Shown: one piece after another, positions 47,375-57,334 of the stretch
Layout: each line of letters opens with the position of its first letter
Position numbering within the stretch: the stretch's first letter is position 1
DNA from: Pseudomonas sediminis
GTDB taxonomy: Bacteria > Pseudomonadota > Gammaproteobacteria > Pseudomonadales > Pseudomonadaceae
Direction of reading: 5' to 3'
NCBI RefSeq assembly: GCF_002741105.1
Contig: NZ_NIQU01000004.1
Location: 477,474 to 541,473, forward strand
DNA length: 64,000 nucleotides
Position numbers and translations under genes: made by a program
Notes under the pieces: model-generated
Told to the model about the DNA's origin: nothing
The model's database searches: none
The model's input: the letters and a program-made list of their open reading frames with translations, nothing else

Positions 47375-48469
47375 TCAACGCCAGTTGTACAGCTCTTTCT
47401 CGGTCAGTGCCTGCATGGCGCTGGCCTCTTCGAGGAAGGCCTTCTGCGAGGCCCAGATGCGGCCGTTGAGATCGTTCTCGGCAGCCAGGGACTCGAGCAC
47501 CACGTCGGATTGCTCGCGCATGGCTTGCAGCACCTCGTCCGGCAGGCGCTTGAACTGCACGCCTTCGCTCTTCAGGCTCTGCAGTGCCTTGGCGTTGTTG
47601 AACACGTAGTCGTCCATCATGTCCAGGGTCGCGGCACGCGCGGCTTCGACGACGATGGCCTGGAGGTCTGCCGGCAGCGCGTCGAAGGCCTTCTGGTTGA
47701 CCATGGATTCGACCACGGCCTGCGGCTCCTGCCAGCCCGGGAAGTAGTAGTACTTGGCCGCCTTGTGCAGGCCGAAGGCCAGGTCGTTGTAAGGGCCGAC
47801 CCAGTCGGTGGCATCGATGGCACCGGTCTGCAGGGAGGTGAAAATCTCACCGCCAGGCAGGTTGACGGTGATCGCGCCGAGCTTGCTCCAGACTTCGCCG
47901 CCGAGGCCCGGCATACGGATCTTCAGGCCCTTGATGTCATTCAGGCTGTTGATTTCCTTGTTGAACCAGCCGCCCATCTGCATGGTGGTGTTGCCCGCAG
48001 ACAGCGGCTTCACACCGTAGGGTGCGTAGGTTTCGTCCCACAGCGCCTGGCCACCGCCGTGGCTGAGCCAGGCGTTCATCTCCAGGGTGGAGAGACCGAA
48101 CGGCACGCTGCTGAAGAACTGCGCGGCCGGGACCTTGCCTTTCCAGTAGTACGGGGTGCCATGGCCCATCTCGGCGGTGCCGCGGGAAACGGCGTCGAAC
48201 ACCTCCAGCGCGGGCACCAGCTCACCAGCGGCGTAGACCTTGACGGTCAGGCGCCCGGCGCTCATGGCGTTGATGCGCTCGGCCAGACGCTCGGCTGCGG
48301 TGCCCAGGCCAGGGAAGTTCTTCGGCCAGGACGTGACCATCTTCCAGTGGATGATTTCTGCCGGCTTGGCAGCGGCTTGCTCGCTGGCAGCCTTGTCTTC
48401 TTTGCAGCCAACCAGGCCGATTGCGGCGATCAGCGCCAGAGCGGTGCCGAACAGATTGCGGCGATTCAT
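47375..48469 (-). CDS. DctP-type TRAP solute-binding lipoprotein (copy 2)
   Basis: A 364-residue paralogue of copy 1 with the same layout: lipobox (GLVGC), KMVTSWPKNFPGLGTAAERL, GLKIRMPGLGGEVW, GAIDATDWVGPYNDL, and an end KELYNWR. The N-terminus MNRRNLF could suggest a Tat-like start, but the twin arginine is not followed by the full motif. Tandem duplication with small changes in the binding region suggests a shift in ligand choice. Confidence 0.9.
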   Translation of the reverse strand: MNRRNLFGTALALIAAIGLVGCKEDKAASEQAAAKPAEIIHWKMVTSWPKNFPGLGTAAERLAERINAMSAGRLTVKVYAAGELVPALEVFDAVSRGTAEMGHGTPYYWKGKVPAAQFFSSVPFGLSTLEMNAWLSHGGGQALWDETYAPYGVKPLSAGNTTMQMGGWFNKEINSLNDIKGLKIRMPGLGGEVWSKLGAITVNLPGGEIFTSLQTGAIDATDWVGPYNDLAFGLHKAAKYYYFPGWQEPQAVVESMVNQKAFDALPADLQAIVVEAARAATLDMMDDYVFNNAKALQSLKSEGVQFKRLPDEVLQAMREQSDVVLESLAAENDLNGRIWASQKAFLEEASAMQALTEKELYNWR

Positions 48470-48492
48470 CGATTATCTCCAGGTACGGTGTA

Positions 48493-50676
48493 CTAACAGG
48501 CTTCGAGCTTGGCGTACGCCAGCATCAGCCACTTACTGCCTTCGTTTTCGAAATTCACTTGGACCCGCGCCTGGGCGCCAGCACCCTCGAAATTGAGGAT
48601 GGTGCCCTCGCCGAACAGGCTGTGGTGTACGCGTTGGCCCAGACTGAAGGGCGTTTGCGGTACGGCGCTGCCGGCGAACAGACTGCCGCCACCCATCGAG
48701 CTGGTGCTCACCGGGCGGCTGACGCTGTTGCTCAGGCGCACTTCCTGAATCAGCGGTGCGGGGATTTCGCGGACGAAGCGCGACACCTTGTTATAGGTCT
48801 CGCTACCGTAGAGACGCCGTGTTTCGGCGTAGCTGATCACCAGCTTCTGCATGGCACGGGTAATGCCGACATAGGCCAGGCGGCGTTCTTCTTCCAATCG
48901 GCCCGGTTCTTCCAGGCTCATCTTGTGCGGGAACAGACCCTCTTCCATGCCCACCAGGAACACCAGGGGGAATTCCAGGCCCTTGGCGCTGTGCAGGGTC
49001 ATCAGTTGAATGCTGTCTTCGTTTTCGGCGGCCTGGGTGTCCCCGGCCTCCAGCGAGGCGTGGGTGAGGAAGGCCTGCAGCGGCGTCAGCTCGTCGTCTT
49101 CATCGTTCTCGAAGGCGCGTGCGGCGCTGACCAGTTCCTCCAGGTTTTCTACCCGAGCCTGGCCCTTCTCGCCCTTTTCCGCTTCGTGATAGGCGAGCAG
49201 GCCGCTGCGTTCGACGACCACCTGAGTCATCTGGTGCAGGGGCATGGCCAGCACCTTCTCGGCCAGGCCGTCGATCAACTCGATGAAGCTGGCCAACGCT
49301 CCGGAGGCGCGGCCCGGCAGGGCCTTGACCGCCAGCATCAGGCGGATCGCCTCCCACATGTGCACGTCATGGGCGCGGGCGTACTCGCGGATGGTTTCGA
49401 TGGTCTTCTCGCCGATGCCGCGAGCCGGCACGTTGATGATGCGCTCCAGCGCCGCATCGTTACCTCGCCCGTCGAGCAGGCGCAGATAGGCCATGGCGTT
49501 CTTGATTTCGGCACGCTCGAAGAAGCGCTGACCACCGTAGATGCGGTAGGGGATCTTCTCGCGCAGCAGCGCCTCTTCCAGCACGCGCGACTGGGCGTTG
49601 GAGCGATAGAGAATGGCGATCTCGCTGCGCTTGAGGCCGTCCTTGCGCAGGGCGTCCTCGATGGTCTCGACCACGTAGCGCGCTTCGTCGTGCTCGTTGA
49701 AGGCTGCATACAGGGCCAGCGGCTCGCCATCGCCAACGTCGGTGCGCAACTCCTTGCCGAGGCGGCCCTGGTTGTTGGCGATCAGCGCGTTGGCGGCATT
49801 GAGGATATTGGCGGTGGAGCGGTAGTTCTGCTCCAGGCGAATGATCTCGGCATCGGCGAAATCGCTGTCGAACTGCTGGATATTCTCGATTTTCGCGCCA
49901 CGCCAGCCATAGATCGACTGATCGTCATCGCCCACCACCATCAGGCTTTCGCCGCCCTTGGCGAGAAAACGCAGCCAGGCGTACTGCACGGCGTTGGTGT
50001 CCTGGAACTCGTCGACCAGGATATGGCGGAAGCGACGCTGGTAATGCTCCAGCAGGCCAGCGTTGTCGCGCCAGAGGTCGAGGGCGCGCAGTAACAGTTC
50101 GGCGAAGTCGATAACGCCGGTACGCGCGCAGGCCGCCTCGTAGGCTTCATAGATGCTGCGCATGGTGGCCAGGAACAGGTCGCCGCTGGCCTGGATACCT
50201 TGCGGGCGGATGCCCTCGTCCTTTTGCCCGTTGATGAACCACTGCGCCTGCTTGGCCGGCCAGCGTTGTTCGTCCAGGCCCAGTTCACGGATCACCCGCT
50301 TGATCAGGCGCTGCTGATCGTCGGAGTCGAGAATCTGGAAGTTCTCGGCCAGGCCCGCCTCTTTCCAGTGTGCACGCAGCAGGCGGTGGGCCAGACCATG
50401 GAAGGTGCCGACCCACATGCCAGCAGGGGCATGGCCCAGCACATCTTCGATGCGGTGACGCATCTCGGCGGCGGCCTTGTTGGTAAAGGTCACCGACAGG
50501 ATGCTGTGTGCCGAGACATCCAGGCGCTGGATCAGGAAGGCGATGCGATGCACCAGCACGCGGGTCTTGCCCGAGCCGGCACCGGCCAGCACCAGCTGAT
50601 GGCCAGGCGGCGTGGTGACCGCATGGTGCTGGGCGGGATTGAGGGTCGTGAGTCTGTGGTCGAGGTCATTTTGCAT
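48493..50676 (-). CDS. uvrD: DNA helicase II (UvrD)
   Basis: A 727-residue superfamily 1A helicase acting in nucleotide excision and mismatch repair. Motif I is LAGAGSGKT, motif II is ILVDEFQDTN, motif III GDDDQSIYGWRGA, motif V/VI include LMTLHSAKGLEF and YVGITRAMQKL. The C-terminal tail of about 70 residues with the tudor-like FSLGQRVHHSLFGEGTI is present. Length is normal for UvrD. Confidence 0.96.
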   Translation of the reverse strand: MQNDLDHRLTTLNPAQHHAVTTPPGHQLVLAGAGSGKTRVLVHRIAFLIQRLDVSAHSILSVTFTNKAAAEMRHRIEDVLGHAPAGMWVGTFHGLAHRLLRAHWKEAGLAENFQILDSDDQQRLIKRVIRELGLDEQRWPAKQAQWFINGQKDEGIRPQGIQASGDLFLATMRSIYEAYEAACARTGVIDFAELLLRALDLWRDNAGLLEHYQRRFRHILVDEFQDTNAVQYAWLRFLAKGGESLMVVGDDDQSIYGWRGAKIENIQQFDSDFADAEIIRLEQNYRSTANILNAANALIANNQGRLGKELRTDVGDGEPLALYAAFNEHDEARYVVETIEDALRKDGLKRSEIAILYRSNAQSRVLEEALLREKIPYRIYGGQRFFERAEIKNAMAYLRLLDGRGNDAALERIINVPARGIGEKTIETIREYARAHDVHMWEAIRLMLAVKALPGRASGALASFIELIDGLAEKVLAMPLHQMTQVVVERSGLLAYHEAEKGEKGQARVENLEELVSAARAFENDEDDELTPLQAFLTHASLEAGDTQAAENEDSIQLMTLHSAKGLEFPLVFLVGMEEGLFPHKMSLEEPGRLEEERRLAYVGITRAMQKLVISYAETRRLYGSETYNKVSRFVREIPAPLIQEVRLSNSVSRPVSTSSMGGGSLFAGSAVPQTPFSLGQRVHHSLFGEGTILNFEGAGAQARVQVNFENEGSKWLMLAYAKLEAC

Positions 50677-50967
50677 CGCGGCATTCTAGGGGGCCGGACA
50701 GGGTAGGGCAAACCGTCAGCCAGGCGCGGTGAAACGAGCCGGACGCAACCGACGACTGGTGGGTCAGGGCGCAGATGTGCATGGATAGAAGGCCAAAGGC
50801 CATCATGGGGCGTCAGCGCCCGCTAAAAGTTGGGCGTCAAGCTGTGAAAGGGGCCACATCGTTGTTGGGCACAGCGTCTGTCTCGGGTATTCTCCCGCGA
50901 CGTCAGGGTTGGGAGCGCCACAGAAAGCGCCCAGTACCCTTAGGCAACCATTACAAGAAAATCGCCT

Positions 50968-53850
50968 ATGACCGCCACGACTAGCGCCGCAGTTCAAGAG
51001 GTGACGCTGGACTCGCATCAGGCTGAGCGTCAGTTCGCCACGGATATTGCCGTTGAGCGTACCCGTCTGTTGTTCCAGGGTTCGCGCTTGCCCACGTTGC
51101 TCATGCTGCTGGTCGGCCTGGCCTGCAGCTTATTGCTGTGGAGTCAGCAGAGCGCACCGATGCTCGCTGCCTGGCTGGGTTGGGTGGTGCTGCTGGCGCT
51201 GTTGCGCCTGACCCAGGTGAATGCCTTCAACGAGGCGCTGCCCAGTCGTCAGGCCGAGCCCTATTGGCGACGCATTTTCCTCTTCGGCGCCGGTGCTTCC
51301 GGGCTGACCCTCGCCTTCGCCGTGATCGTGCTGGTGCCTACCGATGTGTTCTACCAGCAGGCGCTAGTCTACGGCCTGATCGCCGCAGCGATCCTCTCGG
51401 CCAGCGTGGCCTATGCCGTCAGCCTGCCTGCCTTCCTCACTTTCGCCTTGCCCTGCCTGCTGCCGTCGGCCGGCTACCTGCTGCTCTCAGGCAGCGGCCT
51501 GCAACGTGGCTGGGGGTTGCTCAGCGTGATCCTGTTTCTTGCCCTGCTGGTGGTGGCTTGGCAGGTCAATCGTCTGGTGCAACGCAGCTTGCTGCAGCGC
51601 TTTCACAACCTGGCGCTGATCAGCAACCTGGAGCGTGCCAAGCAGTGTGCCGAAGGGCTTAACGAAGAACTGGCGCGCGAGGTTGAACAACGCCGCCGCG
51701 CTGAACGCGAATTGCGCGGCGCCCATGGCGCGCTGGAAATGCGCGTGGCCGAGCGCACGCTGGAACTGGACGAGGCGACCCACGCCCTGGGCAAGAGCCA
51801 GGCGCGTCTGGCCCTGGCACTGGAGGCCAGCGAGCTGGGTCTGTGGGACTGGGATCTGGACAGCGATCAGGTGCACCACTCGCACCTGCGCGAGCTGTTT
51901 GGCCTGGAGCCCGGCCAGGTGCAGGTGATGCTGCGTGATCTGACGCCGCGTCTGCACCCCGATGATCTGCCGCGGCTGCGCCGGGCGCTGGTCCAGCACC
52001 TCAAGGGGCGCAGCGAGGATTATCAGATCGAGTACCGCGTGCGTCATGTCGATGGTCACTGGGTCTGGGTCGAAGATCGAGGCCGCGCGGTCGAGCGCGA
52101 CGCTGCCGGCCGTGTGCGACGCATGCTCGGTACGCGACGCGACGTCAGCGCACGGCGTCAGCAGGAGCAGCAGCAACGTCTGGCTGCCACCGTGTTCGAG
52201 GCAGCCAGTGAAGGCATCTTCATTCTTGACCCCGATTACCGAGTGCTGGCGGTCAACCGCGCCTTCAGCTCGGTGACCGGCTACAGCAGTGAGGAAGTGG
52301 TCGGGCGCACGGTGACCAGCCTGATCGGCAGCCGTGAGATGCGCAGGCAGTACCAGATGATCCGTCAGGAGCTGGACAGTAGCGGCACCTGGCAGGGCGA
52401 ACTGATCGAGACGCGCAAGAGCGGCGAACTCTACCCGCAGTGGTTGCAGCTCAATCTGGTGCGCGATACCAGTGGTCGGCCCAGCCATATCGTCGGTTTC
52501 TTCGCCGACCTGACCGCACGACGCGAGGCCGAGGAGCGCCTGCGCTACCTGTCGCACTACGATGATCTGACCGGCCTGGCCAACCGCAGCCTGTTCAAGG
52601 AGCGCCTGCACGAGGCCAGCCAGCGTGCGCGGCAGAGCGGTCGCAGCATCGCCCTGGTGCATATCGACCTGGACCGCTTCAAGCTGCTCAACGACAGCCT
52701 CGGCCATGAAGTGGCGGATCAGTTGCTGCGGCAGATGAGCCGTCGCCTGACCCAGGCCGTACCGGAAGCTGACTGCATTGCACGGCTGTCGAGTGATGAG
52801 TTCGCCATCATTCTCGATGCCTATGGCAGCCTCTCCAGCTTGGCGCGGGTGGCCAGCCGACTGCTGGCCAAGCTGCGTGTGCCGATGACTGTGGGTGGCC
52901 ACGAACTGGTGGTCAGCGCTTCGCTGGGCATCAGCCTGCTGCCGGACTACGCGCGCGAGATCAGTGCGCTGATCAGCCAGGCCAACATGGCTGTACAACA
53001 TGCCAAGCACCTGGGCGGCAACACCTTCCAGTTCTTCACTGACAACCTGCAGGCCTGCACCCTGGAGCGCCTGCAGCTGGAGAACCAGCTGCGCAAGGCC
53101 ATCGACGAAGGACAGCTGGAGGTGTTCTACCAACCCAAGCTGAACCTCGCCGACGACCAGCTCAACGCGGCCGAAGCGCTGGTGCGCTGGCGCCATCCGC
53201 AGCAGGGCATGGTGGCGCCTGGCGAGTTCATCGGTTTGGCCGAAGAGACCGGGCTGATCGCGCCGATTGGCGAGTTCGTGCTGCGTCAGGCCTGCCGCCA
53301 GGCGTGCCAGTGGCAGCAGCAAGGGCTGGCGCAGATACGAGTATCGGTGAACATCTCGGTGTATCAGTTGCGTCAGGGCAACCTCACCAGCCTGGTGCGC
53401 CAGGTGCTCGAAGAAACCGGCCTGGCGCCGCAGTACCTGGAGCTGGAACTGACAGAAAGCCAGCTGCTGGACAACGTCGACAGCGTCATCGTCACCTTCC
53501 GCCAGTTACGGGAGCTGGGGGTCAAACTGGCCATAGACGACTTTGGCACCGGCTATTCCTCGCTCAGCTACCTCAAGCGCTTCCCGGTGCATTACGTGAA
53601 GATCGACCAGACCTTCATCCGCGATCTTTCGCCCGGTGGCGAGGACGCGGCGATCACCCGCGCGATCATCGCCATGGCCCACAGCCTGGAGCTGAAAGTG
53701 GTGGCCGAGGGCGTGGAAACCCAGGCGCAGATGGACTTTCTCAAGAGCCAGAACTGCGATGAGATCCAGGGCTTTCTGATCAGCCGCCCGGTGGAGGCAA
53801 GCGCCTTCGCCGAGCTGCTGCGTGCGCAGATCGATAATCCACTGGATTGA
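50968..53850 (+). CDS. PAS-GGDEF-EAL membrane protein, probable c-di-GMP phosphodiesterase
   Basis: A 960-residue protein. N-terminal membrane region with about six helices (residues 38-195), a coiled coil (about 220-280), two PAS domains (about 285-395 and 405-515), GGDEF domain (about 530-700) and EAL domain (about 710-950). The GGDEF signature is S608-S-D-E-F612, so cyclase activity is doubtful. The EAL site is intact: E736-A-L738, NISVYQLR, ELTES, AIDDFGTGYSSLSYL. It probably degrades c-di-GMP, with the degenerate GGDEF perhaps sensing GTP. Confidence 0.93.
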   Translation: MTATTSAAVQEVTLDSHQAERQFATDIAVERTRLLFQGSRLPTLLMLLVGLACSLLLWSQQSAPMLAAWLGWVVLLALLRLTQVNAFNEALPSRQAEPYWRRIFLFGAGASGLTLAFAVIVLVPTDVFYQQALVYGLIAAAILSASVAYAVSLPAFLTFALPCLLPSAGYLLLSGSGLQRGWGLLSVILFLALLVVAWQVNRLVQRSLLQRFHNLALISNLERAKQCAEGLNEELAREVEQRRRAERELRGAHGALEMRVAERTLELDEATHALGKSQARLALALEASELGLWDWDLDSDQVHHSHLRELFGLEPGQVQVMLRDLTPRLHPDDLPRLRRALVQHLKGRSEDYQIEYRVRHVDGHWVWVEDRGRAVERDAAGRVRRMLGTRRDVSARRQQEQQQRLAATVFEAASEGIFILDPDYRVLAVNRAFSSVTGYSSEEVVGRTVTSLIGSREMRRQYQMIRQELDSSGTWQGELIETRKSGELYPQWLQLNLVRDTSGRPSHIVGFFADLTARREAEERLRYLSHYDDLTGLANRSLFKERLHEASQRARQSGRSIALVHIDLDRFKLLNDSLGHEVADQLLRQMSRRLTQAVPEADCIARLSSDEFAIILDAYGSLSSLARVASRLLAKLRVPMTVGGHELVVSASLGISLLPDYAREISALISQANMAVQHAKHLGGNTFQFFTDNLQACTLERLQLENQLRKAIDEGQLEVFYQPKLNLADDQLNAAEALVRWRHPQQGMVAPGEFIGLAEETGLIAPIGEFVLRQACRQACQWQQQGLAQIRVSVNISVYQLRQGNLTSLVRQVLEETGLAPQYLELELTESQLLDNVDSVIVTFRQLRELGVKLAIDDFGTGYSSLSYLKRFPVHYVKIDQTFIRDLSPGGEDAAITRAIIAMAHSLELKVVAEGVETQAQMDFLKSQNCDEIQGFLISRPVEASAFAELLRAQIDNPLD

Positions 53851-53883
53851 ACGGCATTTGCTCGCTACCCAGGTAGCCTGCGT

Positions 53884-54309
53884 TCACTTGGCGAACAGCT
53901 GGCCGATGTCCTTGAACGCCTTGAACTCCAGCGCGTTGCCGCAGGGATCGAGGAGGAACATGGTGGCCTGCTCGCCGACCTGGCCCTTGAAGCGTACATA
54001 GGGCTCGATGACGAACTTCGTCTCGCGGCTGCGCAGGCGCTCGGCCAGCGCCTCCCAGTTAGCCCAGCCAAGCACCACGCCAAAGTGCGGTACCGGCACG
54101 TCGTGGCCATCCACCGGGTTGCTTACGGCCTCTTCCTGATAGGCCATCTTTGGCGCTTCATGGATCACCAACTGGTGGCCGAAGAAATCGAAATCGACCC
54201 AGTGATCGCTACTGCGACCCTCGGCGCAGCCGAACACCTCGCCGTAGAAATGCCGGGCTGCTGCCAGGTCATGAACGGGAATTGCCAAGTGGAAGGGCGC
54301 AAGGGACAT
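53884..54309 (-). CDS. VOC-family (glyoxalase/dioxygenase fold) protein
   Basis: A 141-residue protein of two beta-alpha-beta-beta-beta units. Starts [20 protein letters not shown] with the first metal-position His, has PVPHFGVVL in the middle and ends [15 protein letters not shown] with the metal-position Glu. Likely a small metalloenzyme or resistance protein; substrate unknown. Divergent from the LysR gene, so possibly its target. Confidence 0.88.
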   Translation of the reverse strand: MSLAPFHLAIPVHDLAAARHFYGEVFGCAEGRSSDHWVDFDFFGHQLVIHEAPKMAYQEEAVSNPVDGHDVPVPHFGVVLGWANWEALAERLRSRETKFVIEPYVRFKGQVGEQATMFLLDPCGNALEFKAFKDIGQLFAK

Positions 54310-54421
54310 CACGGAATACCTCTGGTTATTGTCTGTCGGGCTAGCCTAGCAACAGCCAAATCGATTGAAAGCGAATATCCTTACTCGCAAGCTCAAATAA
54401 TTTTGATCAATCGAGGCGTCC

Positions 54422-55312
54422 ATGCTGCGTGAGCTGAAAACCTTCGTCACCGTAGCCCGGCATGGCACCTTCGCTGCTGCGGGGCAGCGCGTAGGGCTGA
54501 CCCAGTCTGCCGTCAGCGCGCAGATGCGCGTGCTGGAGCAGAACCTTGGCGTACGCCTGTTCGATCGCAGCGGCCGCAGCGCGGTGCTCAGTGCCGGTGG
54601 ACGCCACGCCTTACCGTTGGCAGAACAGATACTGGGTCTTTACGCGCAGATGGCGGTGCCGACGGCGCTGGCCGAATGGCAGGGCGAACTCAAAATTGGT
54701 GCCATCGCCAGTGTCCAGACAGGGCTGTTGCCTGAGGCCCTGGTGCGCTTTCGTACTCAGGCCGCACGGGTCGAGCTGAAGCTGGTGCCGGGTGTCTCGC
54801 TCGATCTGCTGGGGCAGGTGGACGCCGGTGAACTGGATCTGGCGGTACTGATCCGTCCGCCCTTCGAGTTGCCCAAGGAACTGATGCAGGTCCCCCTGGC
54901 TCGCGAACCCTTCGTGCTGATCGTACCGCCTGGCCTGCCGGGGGACGATCCGCTGCAACTGCTGCGCGAGCAGCCCTTCGTGCGTTATGACCGCCGTTCC
55001 TTCGGTGGTCGCCAGGTCGAGCGTTTCCTCCGCGAACAACGGCTGACGCCCCGCGAGGCGCTGGAGCTGGACGAGCTGGAGGCCATCGTGCGTATGGTCG
55101 AGTGTGGGCTGGGTGTATCGCTGATACCCCGTGCCGGCTTGTGGTGTAACCGACCCCAGGCGCTACGCGTACTGGAGCTGGGTGAGCTCACCTTCCACCG
55201 CGAGTTGGTCGCGACCCTGCGCCGCGCCCAGCGCCAGCCGGCGCTGGACTGGTTGCTGCAGTGCCTGGCTGATCCAACCTATGATGAGGTTTCCTGTCGA
55301 GCGGAGGTCTGA
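54422..55312 (+). CDS. LysR-family transcriptional regulator
   Basis: A 296-residue regulator: helix-turn-helix GTFAAAGQRVGLTQSAVSAQ, then RVLEQNLGVRLFDR, and a LysR substrate domain. Divergent from the VOC gene across about 112 bases and three bases before the GFA-family gene, so it may control either. Confidence 0.9.
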   Translation: MLRELKTFVTVARHGTFAAAGQRVGLTQSAVSAQMRVLEQNLGVRLFDRSGRSAVLSAGGRHALPLAEQILGLYAQMAVPTALAEWQGELKIGAIASVQTGLLPEALVRFRTQAARVELKLVPGVSLDLLGQVDAGELDLAVLIRPPFELPKELMQVPLAREPFVLIVPPGLPGDDPLQLLREQPFVRYDRRSFGGRQVERFLREQRLTPREALELDELEAIVRMVECGLGVSLIPRAGLWCNRPQALRVLELGELTFHRELVATLRRAQRQPALDWLLQCLADPTYDEVSCRAEV

Positions 55313-55315
55313 CGG

Positions 55316-55744
55316 ATGAACAAGGATATCGGCGAAATCAACGGCGCCTGCCATTGCGGCGGTGTGCGCTTTCACGTGACCTTGAGCGATGGCCTGCACA
55401 GCGCACGGCGCTGCAACTGCTCCTACTGCCGCATGCGCGGGGCGGTGGCGGTCTCGGCCGAGCTGGCCGGCTTTCGTCTTCTGCAGGGTGAAGACTTGCT
55501 TACCACCTATCGTTTCAACACCCAGAGCGCCGCGCACTTCTTCTGTTCACGCTGTGGCATCTACACCCACCACCAACGCCGTTCCAATCCCCATCAGTAC
55601 GGCGTCAATGTCGCCTGCCTGGAGGGCATCAGCCCGTTCGACTTCGCTGAGGTGCCGGTCAGCGACGGCATCGCCCATCCCAGTGACGACCCTAGCGGCG
55701 CCGGGCCGCGGCAAGCCGGCGTGCTGCGCTTTATCCCGTCGTGA
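55316..55744 (+). CDS. GFA-family protein (glutathione-dependent formaldehyde-activating fold)
   Basis: A 142-residue zinc protein. The cysteines that bind two zinc ions are seen in ACHCGGVRF, RCNCSYCR and CSRCGIYTHH. The family includes Gfa and CENP-V-like proteins; a glutathione adduct is a possible substrate, but most members are of unknown role. Probably co-transcribed with the LysR gene just upstream. Confidence 0.9.
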   Translation: MNKDIGEINGACHCGGVRFHVTLSDGLHSARRCNCSYCRMRGAVAVSAELAGFRLLQGEDLLTTYRFNTQSAAHFFCSRCGIYTHHQRRSNPHQYGVNVACLEGISPFDFAEVPVSDGIAHPSDDPSGAGPRQAGVLRFIPS

Positions 55745-55769
55745 GCACGCCGCTCATCGCGCAGACATG

Positions 55770-55802
55770 AAAATGCCGCGCGGCTTTGCAGAGGCGCGGC
55801 AT
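55770..55802 (-). terminator. Terminator of the metNIQ operon
   Basis: ATGCCGCGC (55773-55781) pairs with GCGCGGCAT (55794-55802); on the minus strand TTTTC follows. It lies just after the metQ stop. Confidence 0.85.
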
Positions 55803-55830
55803 CGGGTACTGCTCAGGGTGTCAGCGGCGA

Positions 55831-56601
55831 TCAGAACGCCGGGACGACGGCACCTTTGTACTTCTCTTCGATGAACTGCTTCACTTCGGCGCTGTGCAGG
55901 GCCTTGACCAGCTTCTGCACGGCGTCGCTGTCCTTGTTGTCAGCGCGGGTCACCAGAATGTTCACGTATGGCGAGTCGCTGCCTTCGATGGCCAGGGCGT
56001 CCTGGGTCGGGTTCAGCTTGGCTTCCAGGGCGTAGTTGGTGTTGATCAGGGCGAGGTCGACCTGGCTCAGTACGCGCGGCAGGGTGGCTGCTTCCAGTTC
56101 ACGCACCTTGATCGCTTTCGGGTTTTCGACGATGTCCTTCGGCGTGGCGAGGATGCCGGCTTCTGGCTTGAGTTTGATCACTCCGGCCTTCTGCAGCAGC
56201 AGCAGGGCACGGCCGCCGTTGGTGGCATCGTTGGGGATGGCCACGGTGGCGCCTTGCGGCAGCTCGTTCAGGTCCTTGATCTTGCTGGAGTAGGCGCCGA
56301 AGGGCTCGACGTGTACGCCGGCAACGTTGACCAGGTCGATCTTGCGGCTGGCATTGAATTCGTCCAGGTACGGCTGGTGCTGGAAGAAGTTGGCGTCGAG
56401 ATTCTTCTGCTGTACCTGCAGGTTGGGCTGCACGTAGTCGGTGAACACACGCACCTTCAGCTCCACGCCTTCTTTGGCCAGGGCTGGTTTGACGAACTCG
56501 AGGATCTCCGCGTGCGGCACCGGGGTGGCGGCGACGTTGAGGGTTTCGGCCTGGGCCGAGAAGGCCGCGCAGGCGGCGATGGCAGTCAGCAGCTTCTTCA
56601 T
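55831..56601 (-). CDS. metQ: D-/L-methionine-binding protein MetQ
   Basis: A 256-residue NlpA-family periplasmic binding protein of the methionine ABC importer. The core is clear: VAATPVPHAEILEFVKPAL, YVQPNLQVQQKNLDANFFQH, and PNDATNGGRALLLLQ. The leader (MKKLLTAIAACAAFSAQA) fits signal peptidase I cleavage before ETLNV; an IAAC lipobox-like string at residues 8-11 seems too near the N-terminus. Third gene of the metNIQ operon. Confidence 0.93.
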   Translation of the reverse strand: MKKLLTAIAACAAFSAQAETLNVAATPVPHAEILEFVKPALAKEGVELKVRVFTDYVQPNLQVQQKNLDANFFQHQPYLDEFNASRKIDLVNVAGVHVEPFGAYSSKIKDLNELPQGATVAIPNDATNGGRALLLLQKAGVIKLKPEAGILATPKDIVENPKAIKVRELEAATLPRVLSQVDLALINTNYALEAKLNPTQDALAIEGSDSPYVNILVTRADNKDSDAVQKLVKALHSAEVKQFIEEKYKGAVVPAF

Positions 56602-56665
56602 TTCAAGGTTCCTTTTGGGAAGGTTGGTGCGGGTCCCGCGGGTAGCGAGTCGCCGCTTTTCATAA

Positions 56666-57334
56666 TCACTTACGAGAAAAATGTACGACCAGGCGATCCC
56701 CGACCATCTGCAGCACCTGCACCAGAATCAGCAGCAGGATCACGGTCACCGCCATCACGTCCGGTTGGTAGCGCTGGTAGCCGTAGCGCACGGCCAGGTC
56801 GCCGAGGCCGCCGCCGCCGATCAGGCCGCTCATGGCGGTGTAGGACACCAGGGTAATCGCGGTGACGGCGGTGGCCGCGAGCAGGCCGGGCAACGCCTCG
56901 GGCAGCAGCGCGCGGGTGATGATCTGCCAGGTAGTGGCGCCCATCGCCTGGGTCGCCTCGATGATGCCGCGCTCGACTTCGCGCAGGGCGGTTTCCACCA
57001 GGCGCGCGAAGAACGGCGTGGCGCCTACTACCAATGGCGGGATGGCTCCGGCCACGCCCAGCGAGGTGCCGACCAGCAGCTCGGTGAAGGGAATCATCAG
57101 GATCAGCAGGATGACGAAGGGCACCGAGCGCAGGATGTTCACCACCAGCGACAGCGCGCCATACAGGGCCTTCTGCTCGAACAGCTGGCGCGGGCCGCTG
57201 AGAAACAGCAGCACGCCAAGCGGCAGGCCGAGTAGCACGGTGAACAGCATCGAGCCGAGCAGCATATTCAGGGTGTCGAGACTGGCCTGCCAGATTTCCG
57301 GCCAGAACACGTTGGGCAGCAGTTGTTCGAGCAT
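56666..57334 (-). CDS. metI: Methionine ABC transporter permease MetI
   Basis: A 222-residue inner-membrane permease with five helices. The ABC-permease loop that docks on MetN is ATQAMGATTWQIITRALLPEA in part, with conserved EA-x3-G spacing. Its start overlaps the metN stop by one base (TGATG). Confidence 0.94.
   Translation of the reverse strand: MLEQLLPNVFWPEIWQASLDTLNMLLGSMLFTVLLGLPLGVLLFLSGPRQLFEQKALYGALSLVVNILRSVPFVILLILMIPFTELLVGTSLGVAGAIPPLVVGATPFFARLVETALREVERGIIEATQAMGATTWQIITRALLPEALPGLLAATAVTAITLVSYTAMSGLIGGGGLGDLAVRYGYQRYQPDVMAVTVILLLILVQVLQMVGDRLVVHFSRK

Noticed and set aside
50677..50967. A 69-codon frame and possible small gene between uvrD and the GGDEF-EAL gene
   Set aside because: The frame at 50775-50984 has no ribosome site, overlaps the next start and shows no recognisable pattern; the gap otherwise shows nothing clear.
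56542..56601. MetQ as a lipoprotein
   Set aside because: The IAAC string ends at residue 11, too early for a normal lipoprotein signal; AQA before Glu fits ordinary cleavage.
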